This document shows positions 5,445 to 7,844 of a stretch of 7,844 nt of DNA, piece after piece. The translations under genes and the position numbers were made by a program. The first letter of the stretch is position 1, and each line of letters begins with the position of its first letter. Below the pieces are notes generated by a model. The model worked only from the letters and a program-made list of their open reading frames with translations, did not search any database and was not told the DNA's origin. The stretch spans positions 1-7,844 of the forward strand of contig SHUN01000121.1 of the NCBI GenBank assembly GCA_009697495.1. The letters are read 5' to 3'. The stretch is from Bryobacterales bacterium. Its GTDB lineage: Bacteria; Acidobacteriota; Terriglobia; Bryobacterales; Bryobacteraceae.

Positions 5445-6059
5445 ATGAGAATTTTGCCCCGCGAAGAGAAATTCTTCGAATTACTGAATAAGCAAACCCG
5501 GCTCTTAACGGAGGCGGCCGCAATTCTGCTGGAAGGCGTAGAGGCGGGAAACGGCCACTTGAAGGCGATCGGGCCTAGAATCGAACAGTACGAGCACGAG
5601 TGCGACGAAATTCTGCACGAACTGTTCAAACGGCTGAACCAGACGTTTATTACGCCGCTGGATCCCGAGGATATTCAGTCCCTTTGCAGTCACTTGGACG
5701 ATGTGATGGACGGGATGGAGGAAGCGGCGCACTGCATCGTTTCTTACAAGATTGACCCGATTCCGCAACCGGTGATAGATATCTGCCGGTTTCTGGTTAA
5801 GACGGTGGCGGAAGTGAAAGCCGCCGTGGAAGTAATGGACAAGAACCGGGAAATTTTGAAGCATTGTATTGAGATCAACCGGTTGGAAGGACAGGTGGAT
5901 CAGATCGTGCGTCTGGCCGTTGTCGATCTTTATGACAATGAAACGAATCCGATCCTGATCATGAAACTCAAGGAGATCTACGACGTGCTGGAGTGGACGG
6001 TGGATTGCTGCGAGGATGTTTCCGACGTGCTGCAAACCGTCGTCGTGAAGAATAGCTAA
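5445..6059 (+). CDS. DUF47/PhoU-like protein, partner of the phosphate permease
   Basis: The 204-residue protein is the normal length for the DUF47 (TIGR00153) family and is predicted to be nearly all helical, as in PhoU. Acidic metal-binding motifs recur: YEHECDEI (49-56), HLDDVMDGMEEAA (83-95), LEGQVDQI (147-154) and DCCEDVSDV (187-195), which place acidic residues four apart as in the E/DxxxD motifs of PhoU. Proteins of this family are usually encoded next to PiT permeases and are thought to control their activity at the inner face of the membrane. The pit gene starts 11 bp downstream here, which supports that role. The ATG at 5445 gives the usual MRILPREEKFFELL start; the binding site is weak (GTGAGAT, 5429-5435). 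Function is inferred from the pairing and is not shown for this protein. Confidence 0.87.
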   Translation: MRILPREEKFFELLNKQTRLLTEAAAILLEGVEAGNGHLKAIGPRIEQYEHECDEILHELFKRLNQTFITPLDPEDIQSLCSHLDDVMDGMEEAAHCIVSYKIDPIPQPVIDICRFLVKTVAEVKAAVEVMDKNREILKHCIEINRLEGQVDQIVRLAVVDLYDNETNPILIMKLKEIYDVLEWTVDCCEDVSDVLQTVVVKNS

Positions 6060-6070
6060 GCGCGGCCGAC

Positions 6071-7099
6071 ATGGATTCGAATTTTATTCTCGTGGCCCTG
6101 ATCATCGCGGTTGCGCTGGCGTTTGACTACATTAACGGCTTCCACGACGCCGCGAATTCGATTGCCACCGTTGTCGCCACGCGGGTGCTGAGCCCCCGCC
6201 ACGCCGTGATTTGGGCGGGCTTTTGGAACTTGTGCGCGGTATTTGTGCTGGACACGGGCGTCGCATCGACGGTGGGCAAGGGCATGGTGGATTTGAAGAT
6301 CGTCACACCCTACGTAATTCTGGCGGGTCTGTTGGGTGCGATCGTGTGGGATTTATTGACGTGGTGGTGGGGGCTGCCGACGTCATCCAGCCACGCACTG
6401 CTCGGCGGTTATGGCGGCGCAGCCATGGCGAAGGTGGCTCTCACCCAAGGCGTCTGGCGAATATTTGACGCGCTTGTGATCAGCGGCTGGTTGAAGATGA
6501 TCGCATTTATCATCATCGCGCCCATGCTGGGGATGACACTGGCCTATTTGCTAATGGTCGCGGTGCATTGGATTTTCCGCTCGACGATGCCGAACAAAGT
6601 GGACCGCTGGTTTCGCTGGATGCAGTTGGCGTCGTCGGCAGTTTTCAGTTTCGCGCATGGATCGAACGACGCGCAGAAGACGATGGGCATCATCACCAGC
6701 GTGCTGATAACGGGCGGTTATCTGGAAACATTTATCGTTCCGAAACCCGTTATCTGGGCCGCCTACATTGCCATCGCGGCCGGCACGATGAGCGGCGGCT
6801 GGCGCATTGTCCGCACGATGGGAGCGCGTTTAACCCGCCTGAAACCGCGCGGCGGCTTCTGCGCGGAGACGGCCGCGGCCATTTCCATTCTCTTCCCCAC
6901 ATACCTTCACATGCCCGTTTCGACGACTCACGTGATTGCCGGGTCTATCGCGGGCGTCGGCTCCGTCCACCGCTTGAAAGCTGTCCGCTGGGGCCTGGCC
7001 ACAAACATCCTGTGGGCATGGCTGTTCACGATCCCAGCGACGGCCGCGGTGGGCGCATTCTGCATGTTGCTAATCAAAGTTTTGGTCGGGAAAACTTAA
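6071..7099 (+). CDS. pit: PiT-family inorganic phosphate permease
   Basis: The 342-residue membrane protein carries both halves of the PiT signature. The N-terminal half has GFHDAANSIAT (23-33) and LPTSSSHALLGG (102-113); the C-terminal half repeats them as FAHGSNDAQKTMG (194-206) and PVSTTHVIAGSIAGVG (282-297). About ten hydrophobic segments are visible, beginning with residues 5-20. A basic cytoplasmic stretch (RTMGARLTRLKPRGG, 248-262) separates the last ones. The family imports phosphate, usually as a metal-phosphate complex with protons or with sodium; which ion is used cannot be told. It is shorter than E. coli PitA (about 500 residues), as are many bacterial and archaeal PiT proteins paired with DUF47. 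No Pho-box-like direct repeats were seen in front of the run of genes. It converges with the DUF1501 gene after 52 bp. Confidence 0.92.
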   Translation: MDSNFILVALIIAVALAFDYINGFHDAANSIATVVATRVLSPRHAVIWAGFWNLCAVFVLDTGVASTVGKGMVDLKIVTPYVILAGLLGAIVWDLLTWWWGLPTSSSHALLGGYGGAAMAKVALTQGVWRIFDALVISGWLKMIAFIIIAPMLGMTLAYLLMVAVHWIFRSTMPNKVDRWFRWMQLASSAVFSFAHGSNDAQKTMGIITSVLITGGYLETFIVPKPVIWAAYIAIAAGTMSGGWRIVRTMGARLTRLKPRGGFCAETAAAISILFPTYLHMPVSTTHVIAGSIAGVGSVHRLKAVRWGLATNILWAWLFTIPATAAVGAFCMLLIKVLVGKT

Positions 7100-7151
7100 T
7101 CGTCGCCCCGGAACCCGCGCCCGATTCTCCCAGCAAGCTGGCCGTGGCGCG

Positions 7152-7844
7152 CTAACTCAGAAGCGGCTTCACCACATTCCCATGCACGTCGGTCAGCCGG
7201 TAGTGGCGACCTTGAAACTTGAACGTCAGCCGGGTGTGGTCGATGCCCAGGCAATGCAGAATGGTGGCGTGCAGGTCGTGCACATGGACGGGATTTTCCG
7301 TGATGTTGTAGCTGAAATCGTCGGTGGCACCGTACGAAACTCCGGGCTCGATACCGCCCCCGGCGAGCCACATCGTGAAGCAGCGCGGATGATGATCCCG
7401 CCCGTATTCAGTGGCCGTTAGCGGTCCCTGGCAATACACCGTGCGGCCGAATTCCCCGCCCCAGACAACCAAGGTGTCATCGAGCATCCCGCGCTCGGAC
7501 AGGTCCTGAATCAGCGCCGCCGCTGGCTGATCGGTCGCCGCGCATTGATTCGGCAGCGCCACCGGGAGCGTCCGATGCTGATCCCAGCCGCGGTGGAACA
7601 ACTGAACGAATCGAACGCCGCGTTCGGCCATGCGCCGCGCGAGAAGGCAATGAAAAGCGAATGTGCCCGGCTTGCGCGCGTCGGGACCATAGCGATCCAC
7701 GACATGCGCGGGTTCTTTCGACAGGTCCGTCAGTTCGGGAACGGAAACCTGCATGCGGTACGCCATCTCGTACTGCGCGATGCGGGAGGCCACTTCGGGG
7801 TCGCCCGTCGCCGTCTGCTGGTCTCGATTCGCCTCGGCCAGCCC
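7152..7844 (-). CDS. DUF1501 family protein (C-terminal part, runs off the right edge)
   Basis: The frame is open from the window edge to TAG at 7154-7152 and gives 230 residues, about half of a usual DUF1501 protein. Typical motifs are present: [13 protein letters not shown], then [25 protein letters not shown], and the C-terminal [19 protein letters not shown] and YRLTDVHG. The family is alkaline-phosphatase/sulfatase-like in fold and is usually exported by a twin-arginine signal, but its substrate is not established. In Planctomycetota and Acidobacteriota these genes commonly accompany DUF1549/DUF1553 cytochrome-domain genes, which might lie beyond the edge. The coding frame continues upstream of the GTG at 7793, so that codon is internal ([11 protein letters not shown]). 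Confidence 0.9.
   Translation of the reverse strand, partial: GLAEANRDQQTATGDPEVASRIAQYEMAYRMQVSVPELTDLSKEPAHVVDRYGPDARKPGTFAFHCLLARRMAERGVRFVQLFHRGWDQHRTLPVALPNQCAATDQPAAALIQDLSERGMLDDTLVVWGGEFGRTVYCQGPLTATEYGRDHHPRCFTMWLAGGGIEPGVSYGATDDFSYNITENPVHVHDLHATILHCLGIDHTRLTFKFQGRHYRLTDVHGNVVKPLLS

Noticed and set aside
7116..7151. CGCGCC and GGCGCG arms between pit and the DUF1501 gene as a terminator
   Set aside because: The stem is only six pairs with a 24-base loop and no following T run on either strand, so it is not a credible intrinsic terminator.

Overview
The window looks like a chromosomal segment of an Acidobacteriota bacterium, probably of the Solibacter/Bryobacter type. This is inferred from GC-rich DNA, secreted beta-propeller proteins (PD40 and FG-GAP), a DUF1501 protein and a short methionine-synthase-like protein. 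Planctomycetota and Verrucomicrobiota share some of these families, so the assignment is an inference.

Layout, left to right. Positions 1-1505 (minus) hold a short MetE-type methyltransferase whose stop overlaps the start of a secreted PD40/TolB-like propeller protein that runs off the left edge. Divergent from it, after only 31 bp, is a secreted FG-GAP repeat protein (1537-2652, plus). Positions 2653-4594 form one composite locus. Two decayed minus-strand fragments, a C-terminal piece with two frameshifts (2653-about 2960) and an N-terminal piece with a signal peptide and a frameshift (about 4430-4594), flank a complete type IV toxin-antitoxin pair of the AbiE type (AbiEi antitoxin 2969-3586, AbiEii nucleotidyltransferase toxin 3583-4428). 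The simplest reading is that the AbiE pair landed in, and replaced the middle of, a secreted-protein gene that then decayed.

Positions 4611-7099 (plus) are a tight three-gene run: a TtcA-family tRNA thiolation enzyme, a DUF47/PhoU-like protein and a PiT-family phosphate permease, with gaps of 15 and 11 bp. The DUF47-pit pair is a known phosphate-uptake combination; ttcA may simply share the promoter. A DUF1501 gene converges from the right edge (7152-7844, minus, partial).

No rRNA, tRNA, CRISPR array, IS transposase or recombinase was seen. All families are known. The most notable thing is the AbiE island sitting inside a broken gene, with a small inverted repeat directly in front of its start codon that could be an autoregulatory site.
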